A stretch of 6,870 bases of DNA. It comes from Thermoflexales bacterium. Its GTDB lineage: Bacteria > Chloroflexota > Anaerolineae > Fen-1058. Both the position numbers and the translations under genes were made by a program. The stretch is from NCBI GenBank assembly GCA_016931085.1, contig JAFGFO010000272.1, positions 1 through 6,870 of the forward strand, written 5' to 3'. Each line of letters starts with the position of its first letter. Position 1 is the stretch's first letter. This document shows positions 1 through 5,320 of the stretch, piece after piece. The notes under the pieces are model-generated. The model was not told where the DNA came from, did no database searches, and was given only the letters and a program-made list of their open reading frames with translations.

Positions 1-153
1 CAAGGTCCTGAAGGCGCTTGGGAGCCGACCTGGACGTGGGGGGATTGGTATCCCGAGGCTTGGGTGCAGGCACGGCAGGAATGGCGTGGTCACTTGACGC
101 TCGAAGCCTTGACCGTGCTGCGTGCTTTCGGGCGCATCGATGGGCTAGAGTAG
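1..153 (+). CDS. C-terminal end of an unrecognised protein (5' end outside the window)
   Basis: Frame 1 is open from the first base to a TAG at 151-153 and gives 50 residues that look like a genuine protein tail. It starts with a Trp-rich stretch (GAWEPTWTWGDWYPEAW; six Trp in the first 28 residues), followed by an amphipathic helix of the type LTLEALTVLRAFGRIDGLE. The composition is far more protein-like than the competing +3 frame that begins at 18. I do not recognise the family; a Trp-rich segment followed by a terminal helix is not diagnostic. The next frame starts 14 nt downstream on the same strand, so the two may have been co-transcribed. Only the tail is visible, so start, length and function cannot be given. 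Confidence 0.6.
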   Translation, partial: QGPEGAWEPTWTWGDWYPEAWVQARQEWRGHLTLEALTVLRAFGRIDGLE

Positions 154-155
154 CC

Positions 156-162
156 AAGGGGG
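156..162 (+). promoter_or_regulatory. Ribosome binding site deciding the GTG start at 168
   Basis: AAGGGGG lies 5 nt before a GTG at 168. It supports that start over the in-frame ATG at 18, which would make the protein overlap the upstream gene's coding frame by more than 130 nt. A GTG at 162 overlaps the purine run itself and is less likely. Confidence 0.45.
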
Positions 163-167
163 TGTTC

Positions 168-317
168 GTGGAAGCGATTTTGACAAGATGTGGATACCGC
201 TGCGATCTTTGCCTGGCGTACAGACCCAATGTCGCCGCGAACCCTTCGAACCGGCAAAAGCTGAGCGACGGGTGGTTCAAGTATTTTCACTGTGATGGCC
301 TGCGAGCTGCCGGCTAG
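168..317 (+). pseudogene. Truncated DUF3795-like Cys-rich protein fragment
   Basis: The 49-codon frame starts at GTG 168 and reads EAILTRCGYRCDLCLAYRP, then NPSNRQKLSDGWFKYF, and ends in a short CDG-containing tail before TAG. The CGxxCxxC-type cluster followed by the LSDGWFKYF block resembles, from memory, the start of DUF3795-type proteins, whose cysteines are thought to bind metal. Those proteins are normally well over 100 residues, so this copy lacks most of its length. In relatives I recall a segment between the KYF and CDG blocks that seems to be missing here, which would suggest an internal deletion as well as loss of the C-terminus. The stop codon (315-317) touches the stop codon of the converging CHAT gene (318-320), consistent with a rearrangement junction. 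It could instead be a genuine small Cys-rich protein. The family link is from recall, not a search. Confidence 0.5.
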
Positions 318-2159
318 TCAGTTTGAGTGTCTGTATACCTGGTAACCAGAGACGGACAAGACGATGCCCAGCAGCAAGCTGCCTGGCGGCGGTATAAACA
401 AGCCAAGGGTCAGAGCAACCCACGGAAGCGCTAGCAGGATGTAGCCAACCAGGCTGGGTGCCAATTCGCTCCACGTGAAGGTAGGCAGCTCGACCTCGGC
501 ATCAGAAACCAGTGCCCGGCCGTGCCCGATGATTTGAGAGTAGCTGAGCACGCAGCCAAACGCCAGCCCCGGGACGAAAATCAAGGCGAGCAGCGCGATC
601 TGGGCAGCGTAGGATAACACTTGCCAGAACCCCAATGCCACGAGCAGCACCACCAGGAACCAGCCGTATAGTGTGGGCAAGCCGATCCCTAGCGAAGCAG
701 ACCCAAGCGAGCGCGCCACGAGCGTAGCCTTGCTCGAAAACGGCCAGTCCCCTGGAATAGACAGTTGCCCGAATAGATAGATGCCGGCCGTCAAGAGCAG
801 GGGGGCGACGAGTATCCCTCCGTTGATCCAATTTACCAGGTGAACGCCGGGCGGGGCAAGCGTCTTGCCGCTCAGAAATAGCAGCAGGCTTGTGACCACG
901 TACAGAATGCCCAATGTGAGATTGATCGTTCCCAATTGCCGCTTTGATTTTGGGGAGCTGGCCCACTGCCATAGTGACTCGGTTAGCTTGGCCATCGACG
1001 ACTGTTCTGGCAGGCCAGCACTCGTGTACAAAACAGGAAGGCACCAATCCAGTGTCTGTGGCATATTGGCTGCGATGGCAGACCGCCCTGCGGCGACGGC
1101 ATAGTCGACAGGCTGGCCGCTTTGCAACTCGGCGTAAAAAGCCAGGACAAAGTGCCGGGCCGCGGCTTGCAAGATGTCGCTCTGCATGGCAACGATATTG
1201 GGCAATCCACTGTAGGCCAGTTCGAGCGCAATGCTGCTTGCAGCGCCACTTCCTCCGTGGCACGCGTTCAAAACGACCAGTTGGACGCTAGGCGTAAAGC
1301 CGAGCCAGTGCTCGAGCTGCTCGCCAGTGACCCACTGAGTATCGCCTTCCTCGCCTACAAATCGCAGGTAACCTCGCTCTGTCCCGACCCTTGCCGTGTA
1401 ATGTTCGCCGTGTCCCAGGAAGTGGACGATGTGGTATGGCGCCTCGCTCAAAGCTGCTAGAACGTGTTTGATCGAGCCGGGTTTTTCGATCAAGCGGTAG
1501 TGGCCAGGCTCGACGGCGCGACGGATCGCCTCGCGCTCGACTTGCTGAAGGGCGTGATCGATCTGGTAGCGTTGGGGGTCGCTTGGATTGTGAGCGATGA
1601 CGTGGACGAGGTTGAACGGTGGTGTCACCTGGACCGGGCTGCGGCGTATGGCATCGAGCAAACGCCGAACGATGAGCACGCGCGGCGAACGAGCCAGAAA
1701 TACTCGGGTATCTTGGAAAAAGAGCAGTTCCCACGGCAGACTCAATAATCGATCCGCTTGATCTCCGGCGCGAGCCTGGAAAACCAGGCGCACGCCTCGT
1801 CCCTTTTCCAAGACCTTCTGGATGAGGCGGGGAAAGGCCTGTCGGAATGAGAGGGGGAGCAGTTCATAGAGTTGATGGCCCAGGTCGGCCAGGTCTTGGT
1901 TTGACTCTTCTGGCCGGACTGTCTCGTAACGGTACAAGAACTGGTTCATCGTTATTCGTTGGATCAGGTCTTGGCGGAATGCTCCAAGGCGGGTCTCGAT
2001 GTCTACTTGAAACGCTCCACCAGGCAAGTATCCGGGAGCCTGGCGAATCTCTATTTGAAAAGCGTGTTGGTTGTCGTAATAGACTTGCCTGGTAAAGTGG
2101 ATGACAATATCGTCAAAAGCGTGACTTGGTTTAGAACTGGGCGAGCGGAATGGTGTCAT
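318..2159 (-). CDS. CHAT-domain cysteine protease with C-terminal membrane domain
   Basis: The product is 613 residues. Residues about 80-380 show the CHAT layout (caspase/separase-like clan CD peptidase). There is an LPWELLFF block at 141-148. The His motif HIVHFLGHGEH lies at 243-253, with H250 of GHG the likely catalytic His. The Cys motif VVLNACHGG lies at 295-303, with C300 the likely nucleophile. The usual closing WCLPVLYTSAG is at 372-382. Both catalytic positions are intact, so an active protease is expected. Residues 1-80 are a beta-rich N-terminal part. From about 411 the protein becomes strongly hydrophobic, with five or six predicted membrane segments near 411-431, 444-464, 496-513, 517-540, 568-588 and 591-606. 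There is no N-terminal signal, so the CHAT part probably faces the cytoplasm. It is the last gene of the minus-strand operon, starting 9 nt after the membrane-protein stop with no strong Shine-Dalgarno, which suggests translational coupling. A role in cleaving the zinc-finger partner or another local protein is inference; the substrate is unknown. Confidence 0.9.
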   Translation of the reverse strand: MTPFRSPSSKPSHAFDDIVIHFTRQVYYDNQHAFQIEIRQAPGYLPGGAFQVDIETRLGAFRQDLIQRITMNQFLYRYETVRPEESNQDLADLGHQLYELLPLSFRQAFPRLIQKVLEKGRGVRLVFQARAGDQADRLLSLPWELLFFQDTRVFLARSPRVLIVRRLLDAIRRSPVQVTPPFNLVHVIAHNPSDPQRYQIDHALQQVEREAIRRAVEPGHYRLIEKPGSIKHVLAALSEAPYHIVHFLGHGEHYTARVGTERGYLRFVGEEGDTQWVTGEQLEHWLGFTPSVQLVVLNACHGGSGAASSIALELAYSGLPNIVAMQSDILQAAARHFVLAFYAELQSGQPVDYAVAAGRSAIAANMPQTLDWCLPVLYTSAGLPEQSSMAKLTESLWQWASSPKSKRQLGTINLTLGILYVVTSLLLFLSGKTLAPPGVHLVNWINGGILVAPLLLTAGIYLFGQLSIPGDWPFSSKATLVARSLGSASLGIGLPTLYGWFLVVLLVALGFWQVLSYAAQIALLALIFVPGLAFGCVLSYSQIIGHGRALVSDAEVELPTFTWSELAPSLVGYILLALPWVALTLGLFIPPPGSLLLGIVLSVSGYQVYRHSN

Positions 2160-2168
2160 CGTTTGATC

Positions 2169-3479
2169 TCAGGCAGAAAGCAGCCGGCTGCGGTGCTCTT
2201 CCAGGTGAAGCAGCAAGGCCACAGGCCAGGCTAGAGGCAGTGTGCCCAGTTGCACGACGGGTTGTTCAGGAGAGCCAAGCAGGTGGGGAAGGTTGTAAAG
2301 GGATCTGGCGAGCTGCTCCAAGTCGTTGATGGCCGTGTCTATGAGTTGGGGAGTGTATGTAAAAGTGAGCAGGGCATCCCGAACGCGATGCAGTATCTGC
2401 AAGAGGTCATCTTCCATAGTACCGGCCGCATCAGTGTTGGTAAGGCATTGCTTCGCCAACACCGCCACCCAGCGTTGCAGGTCAAAAGCTCGGGCAGCTT
2501 CGGCTGCCAGGGCCGCGTAACATGCCGCTGCTGGATGGAGTTCGGGCGCCAGTGCCGGCTTGAGGTAAAGGATGGCCGTGGCTCCCCCCTCCTGGGTGCT
2601 AAGGTGGAGTAGAAGCTGACGAGCCTGATCGGGCGGCAAGTCTTGGACCACTTGGCGAACGACTGGCCCCAGGCAGCCTTGTTGGAGCAAGGCCAATATT
2701 GCCGCGCTTTGTGAGCGGGCGGGTACTGCGGGCAGGCGCACCAGCTTGTGGGGCACGAATGCCGCCGAACGTCCGGCGTATGTAGCGTGCCATTCGCCGC
2801 GCTGCTGGTTGAACCGGACCATAGGAGATCCCTGTATCCACGCCAGCAAGATCGCCTCGAGGCGCAAACCGCCGGCCAGGCTGGACAACGCGAAAACCCA
2901 GTCCCGCAGGAGCCACAAGGCTAGGATTACCATGCCAGTTGAAACGCCCAGGCGTGCCAGGCGTGCTTGCTGCCACAAGTCCAAGGCTGGCAGCTCGGAC
3001 GCGGGGCCTCCCACTCGCATACGCCCGCGCTCGTGCTGTATCTCTTGTAGCCGTTTGTGCACCCACAGCGCGTAGGTATCCGAGACAAGTACTCCTATCA
3101 AAAAGGGAATGCTCGTCCGCTCCCCTAGCAGTGACCATCTGGGTGATAGCGGTGCTAGCCCACTTAGCAAGAGAGCCACCAGTATGGGCGGAGAAAAGGC
3201 ATAGAGCAGCCAGAATTGGAGCTGGCCAGTTAGGGTGACGGCTATGGCGCACAGTACCAGGACGAGCGCGAGCCAAGACGTGGCGCAGAGAACCATCTCT
3301 TTCCATTGGCGTTCATTTGCCCCCAGTCCCAATGCGGCTACCACGGCCAGCACCATCCCACCCCGCAGAAGCCACGCCTGCCACCACACGGGGCGGTGAT
3401 CGTGTTGTGTGTCAAGGAATGCGACGGGATCCAGTTGTTGTAGCGCGATTGCATGGGTAAAGCTGGTCAGCACTGCCAC
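2169..3479 (-). CDS. Unrecognised multi-pass membrane protein with helical C-terminal domain
   Basis: The product is 436 residues from a GTG start, chosen because GAGAGG lies 5 nt upstream. I do not recognise the family. Hydrophobic segments lie near residues 34-53, 62-84, 88-110, 122-140 and 180-203, so about five membrane passes. A charged loop (about 141-172, HKRLQEIQHERGRMR) sits between the fourth and fifth. Residues about 250-436 are soluble, rich in Ala and Leu and built of successive amphipathic helices, perhaps a HEAT- or TPR-like scaffold, though no repeat consensus is clear. No catalytic motif is visible. It lies between the zinc-finger gene (12-nt gap) and the CHAT gene (9-nt gap), so it is almost certainly co-expressed with both. 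A sensor, or a membrane anchor for the soluble zinc-finger protein, is plausible from context only. Confidence 0.85.
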   Translation of the reverse strand: MAVLTSFTHAIALQQLDPVAFLDTQHDHRPVWWQAWLLRGGMVLAVVAALGLGANERQWKEMVLCATSWLALVLVLCAIAVTLTGQLQFWLLYAFSPPILVALLLSGLAPLSPRWSLLGERTSIPFLIGVLVSDTYALWVHKRLQEIQHERGRMRVGGPASELPALDLWQQARLARLGVSTGMVILALWLLRDWVFALSSLAGGLRLEAILLAWIQGSPMVRFNQQRGEWHATYAGRSAAFVPHKLVRLPAVPARSQSAAILALLQQGCLGPVVRQVVQDLPPDQARQLLLHLSTQEGGATAILYLKPALAPELHPAAACYAALAAEAARAFDLQRWVAVLAKQCLTNTDAAGTMEDDLLQILHRVRDALLTFTYTPQLIDTAINDLEQLARSLYNLPHLLGSPEQPVVQLGTLPLAWPVALLLHLEEHRSRLLSA

Positions 3480-3484
3480 GTGTG

Positions 3485-3490
3485 CCTCTC
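3485..3490 (-). promoter_or_regulatory. Ribosome binding site for the membrane-protein gene (GTG start)
   Basis: On the minus strand GAGAGG stands 5 nt before the GTG at 3479-3477, in the 12-nt gap after the zinc-finger gene's stop. It fixes the non-ATG start. Confidence 0.6.
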
Positions 3491-3491
3491 G

Positions 3492-4373
3492 TTATTTTAT
3501 CCACGCCTGTAAGATTTTCCGATCCTGGCTCACCAACTCGGCGTAATGCCCAGCGAAAATGCGTGCCTGCTCGGGATCGAATCCCACGGCTTCCATGGCA
3601 ATCCGCTCGGCCTGGCGGCGCAGCGTATCCGGCCATTGATCTGTTTCGATCTCGGCTGGCGCTAGTTGTTCAAGCAGAGTCTGAGTGGTGATGTAAGCGG
3701 CCGCCAGCCATTCCAGGGCCGCGATCTCTTCACTGTGAGTGAGCCGCGTTGTGGCCATACCTGGCTTGAGGGTGAATTGCTCGCGCGTTGCCAGTCGCTC
3801 TAGGAACGCGCTCGGAATTTTACGAATCTCGCCGGCTAGGCGGGGAGCCATTTTTTCGGCCAGGGAGCGTGCATAGCTTGCCAGCGTATTTGGCCAGGCT
3901 GGTGTGTCAGGGCTTGTTTCGTTGGTGGGGCTGCCTGCTATTTGCGTCTGGCCTGGTAGAGAGTGAGCAGCTTGCGCGTCCCTCAAAAATTGATCGAACG
4001 TGGGATATTGTGGTGGTTCGACACCTCGTTCCCCATCGGCCAACGCGATCAGCTCACACAAATCGGCAAGGGTCGCAGAACAGTGGGGGCACGTGTCGAG
4101 GTGAAGAGCGACGAGTCGCCATTGTGCTTTGCTCCCTGCTCCATCTCGTTTTGCCTGGGCATAGTCCGGCAAAAAATCCTGGCATTCCTGGCAGGTCAGC
4201 CGGTCTACGTCACGTATAGCCAATGCGTGGACGAGATGTCCTACCCGGCGCTTGCAACGAGGGCATTGCTGGATATGGTCGATAGCCGCTTGTGCACCTG
4301 GGCGGCCCGAGTCCGGGTTTTCCAGGTAAGCTAGTAACTGTTGAGTAACCGTGGAGCATTCCATCGTCCGCAT
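3492..4373 (-). CDS. Soluble protein with tandem zf-HC2/ZAS modules, candidate anti-sigma factor
   Basis: The product is 293 residues. Two zinc-binding modules with identical spacing are visible: C6-x26-H33-x3-C37-x2-C40 and C64-x26-H91-x3-C95-x2-C98. This is the zf-HC2/ZAS pattern typical of anti-sigma factors of ECF sigma factors; C61 also precedes the second module. After a low-complexity linker (about 115-160, rich in Pro, Thr and Ser) comes a helical C-terminal region (about 163-293) that I do not recognise. There is no membrane segment, unlike many ZAS anti-sigma factors, so it should be cytoplasmic. It lies directly downstream of the sigma gene (42-nt gap) and opens the operon with the membrane and CHAT genes. 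Two ATG codons compete for the start, at 4373 and 4364 (residue 4). The predicted promoter end lies close to the first, so the second is quite possible. Binding to the neighbouring sigma factor is inferred from family and position. Confidence 0.88.
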   Translation of the reverse strand: MRTMECSTVTQQLLAYLENPDSGRPGAQAAIDHIQQCPRCKRRVGHLVHALAIRDVDRLTCQECQDFLPDYAQAKRDGAGSKAQWRLVALHLDTCPHCSATLADLCELIALADGERGVEPPQYPTFDQFLRDAQAAHSLPGQTQIAGSPTNETSPDTPAWPNTLASYARSLAEKMAPRLAGEIRKIPSAFLERLATREQFTLKPGMATTRLTHSEEIAALEWLAAAYITTQTLLEQLAPAEIETDQWPDTLRRQAERIAMEAVGFDPEQARIFAGHYAELVSQDRKILQAWIK

Positions 4374-4390
4374 AGACTTGTTCCCATCAT

Positions 4391-4421
4391 GTAAGAGTTT
4401 TTTGGACGCAAAACGTTACAA
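4391..4421 (-). promoter_or_regulatory. Predicted ECF-type promoter of the zinc-finger/membrane/CHAT operon
   Basis: On the minus strand the sequence reads TTGTAACGTTTTG, 11 nt, CTCTTAC. Counted from TGTAAC the spacer to CTCTTAC is 17 nt, a usual ECF -35/-10 distance. TGTAAC resembles the -35 of some ECF regulons, such as Bacillus subtilis SigX. The same two blocks at the same spacing recur on the plus strand at 5176-5206. The -35 part contains the sigma gene's last Leu codon and its TAA stop (4418-4416). Expected transcription start is around 4384, only about 11 nt before ATG 4373 and 20 nt before ATG 4364. Recognition by the local sigma factor is inference. Confidence 0.65.
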
Positions 4422-5117
4422 TTCATAAAAGTCCCTCAACAGCTTGTCTGTTTGCAACTGCGCCACGCCGCGACTGCGCAGCGCGCGAACGTGGCCATCT
4501 GTGATCCCAAGTTGGGCGCCGATTTCGCTGTCACTCGCTCCTTCCAAGAACCTGAACACGATGACCTTTTGCTGGCGGTGGTCAGGTAAGCGTCCAATCG
4601 CATCCACCAACATGCCCAAGGATTCTTGGTGATCCAGGAATGCTTCGAGCCCGACGGGGTCCTCCAGTTCGTCACAGTTGTCTGGCCATTCTTCGGCTCG
4701 GTCACTGTCTCGCGTTCGCTGTTCTTGTTGAATGGCGTGCAGCAGTTTGTAGGTAGCAAAGGCGAAGAATGCGCCAGGGTCGCGGCAGCGATCTATTTGT
4801 TCGCACACGAGTACCAATGCGCGCTGGGTCACGTCTTGGGCTATGTCAGGCCGCCGGTTGTACGCGGCTCGCAAGAGATAACGGTACAGCTCGTAATACC
4901 CTCGCTCGCGCCGCTGCGCATCTAGGTCTTGGTGGCAGGCCTGGTAGAGAGTTTCCGCGTAGCATCGCCTGGCCAGCCGTTCCGTCTCATCCGGACAAGC
5001 CTCTGCTTGGATTAAACCTTGCACCATGTCTGCCAGCTCGTCTTCTGGCAGCAAAGCCCAATCGTACTTTTCGACCAGTTTGCGTACAATTTGCCGGCAC
5101 ATCGAGTGATCAGTCAT
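4416..5117 (-). CDS. ECF-like RNA polymerase sigma factor with N-terminal extension
   Basis: From ATG 5117 the product is 233 residues. Region sigma-2 is visible at about 78-136 (LYRYLLRAAYNRRPDIAQDVTQRALVLV and on to GAFFAFATYKLLHAIQQEQR, with the conserved Asp-Val-Thr-Gln at 95-98). Region sigma-4 is at about 168-222: LVDAIGRLPDHRQQKVIVFRFLEG, then the helix-turn-helix SDSEIGAQLGITDGHVRALRSRG. There is no sigma-3, so it is of ECF type. An extra, mostly helical N-terminus of about 75 residues is unusual for ECF factors and could take part in regulation. The frame stays open upstream to an ATG at 5261, but 5117 is preferred: the extension is not sigma-like, it would lie upstream of the likely promoter at 5164-5172, and it would cover the divergent promoters. 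Neither 5117 nor the ATG at 5102 has a clear Shine-Dalgarno. It probably directs polymerase to the paired elements at 4391-4421 and 5176-5206. Confidence 0.88.
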   Translation of the reverse strand: MTDHSMCRQIVRKLVEKYDWALLPEDELADMVQGLIQAEACPDETERLARRCYAETLYQACHQDLDAQRRERGYYELYRYLLRAAYNRRPDIAQDVTQRALVLVCEQIDRCRDPGAFFAFATYKLLHAIQQEQRTRDSDRAEEWPDNCDELEDPVGLEAFLDHQESLGMLVDAIGRLPDHRQQKVIVFRFLEGASDSEIGAQLGITDGHVRALRSRGVAQLQTDKLLRDFYEL

Positions 5118-5163
5118 TTGGGATGTCACGTAGCATTCGCTTACTACAACGAGTTTAGCTGAT

Positions 5164-5172
5164 ACTATACCA
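5164..5172 (-). promoter_or_regulatory. Extended -10 housekeeping-type promoter of the sigma gene
   Basis: On the minus strand the sequence TGGTATAGT gives a TGn extension and a -10 box (TATAGT, 5169-5164) with one mismatch to TATAAT. No good -35 is seen 17-18 nt upstream, as is common for extended -10 promoters. Expected start near 5157 leaves a leader of about 40 nt to ATG 5117. No copy of the TGTAAC/CTCTTAC element points at the sigma gene, so it may not autoregulate directly. Confidence 0.45.
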
Positions 5173-5175
5173 CAT

Positions 5176-5206
5176 TTGTAACGTTTTGGCTTTGAGATGC
5201 TCTTAC
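5176..5206 (+). promoter_or_regulatory. Predicted ECF-type promoter of the M23-like gene
   Basis: TTGTAACGTTTTG (5176-5188), 11 nt, CTCTTAC (5200-5206). The two blocks and their spacing are identical to the element before the zinc-finger gene, while the 11-nt spacers match at only about 3 positions. Expected transcription start is near 5213, giving a leader of about 108 nt that includes the GACGCA cluster and the second promoter. The -35 part lies 4 bp from the extended -10 of the divergent sigma gene, so the two promoters probably compete. Confidence 0.6.
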
Positions 5207-5241
5207 TAGAAAATGGGCGAGTTTTGACGAGCAGGGCAAAA

Positions 5242-5268
5242 GACGCAGACGCATGACGCATAGACGCA
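5242..5268 (+). repeat. Cluster of four GACGCA hexamers
   Basis: GACGCA occurs at 5242-5247, 5248-5253, 5255-5260 and 5263-5268, with gaps of 0, 1 and 2 nt. The cluster lies between the ECF-type promoter and the -35 of the sigma-70-like promoter of the same gene, and ends 1 nt before that -35. It could be a regulator binding site or part of the leader RNA. A single GACGCA also sits at 4405-4410, overlapping the other ECF-type element. Its function is unknown. Confidence 0.5.
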
Positions 5269-5269
5269 T

Positions 5270-5299
5270 TTGACTTGTATCACTGTTTGATGCTACACT
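5270..5299 (+). promoter_or_regulatory. Sigma-70-type promoter of the M23-like gene
   Basis: TTGACT (5270-5275), an 18-nt spacer and TACACT (5294-5299), with a TG extension at 5291-5292. Expected start is near 5306, which would leave only about 15 nt before the ATG and place the Shine-Dalgarno at the extreme 5' end. A second promoter would give basal expression when the ECF factor is held inactive. Confidence 0.5.
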
Positions 5300-5306
5300 A
5301 TATGTG

Positions 5307-5313
5307 AAAGGAG
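5307..5313 (+). promoter_or_regulatory. Ribosome binding site of the M23-like gene
   Basis: AAAGGAG stands 7 nt before ATG 5321 and fixes that start, directly ahead of a signal peptide. A GTG at 5318 is in frame but too close to the site. Confidence 0.8.
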
Positions 5314-5320
5314 TCGTGTG

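Larger units (their letters stand above)
5118..5320. other. Divergent intergenic regulatory region
   Basis: This 203-bp gap separates the sigma gene and the M23-like gene. From left to right it holds the sigma gene leader, its extended -10, the plus-strand ECF-type element, the GACGCA cluster, a sigma-70-like promoter and the Shine-Dalgarno of the M23-like gene. I see no RNA gene or terminator in it. Confidence 0.7.

Noticed and set aside
18..167. N-terminal part of the 99-codon plus-strand frame starting at ATG 18
   Set aside because: It overlaps the convincing frame-1 protein tail (1-153); a GTG with a Shine-Dalgarno at 168 explains the downstream part better.
300..340. Terminator between the converging genes
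   Set aside because: The only dyad is a short GCCGGC palindrome near 309-314 without a T run; the stop codons are directly adjacent.
502..1734. Long minus-strand frames of 253 and 148 codons inside the CHAT gene
   Set aside because: They overlap the CHAT frame on the same strand, are Arg/Pro-rich as expected for out-of-frame reading of GC-rich DNA, and show no domain.
2599..3306. 235-codon minus-strand frame inside the membrane-protein gene
   Set aside because: It is a frame-shifted shadow rich in Arg, Ala and Pro; the overlapping frame has membrane segments and a good Shine-Dalgarno.
5118..5261. Longer sigma factor start at ATG 5261
   Set aside because: The added 48 residues show no sigma-like pattern, the segment contains the extended -10 and ECF-type promoters, and the start would lie upstream of the likely transcription start.
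5242..5268. GACGCA cluster as a CRISPR or satellite array
   Set aside because: The units are only 6 bp with gaps of 0-2 nt and there are no spacers, so it is at most an operator-like cluster or slippage product.
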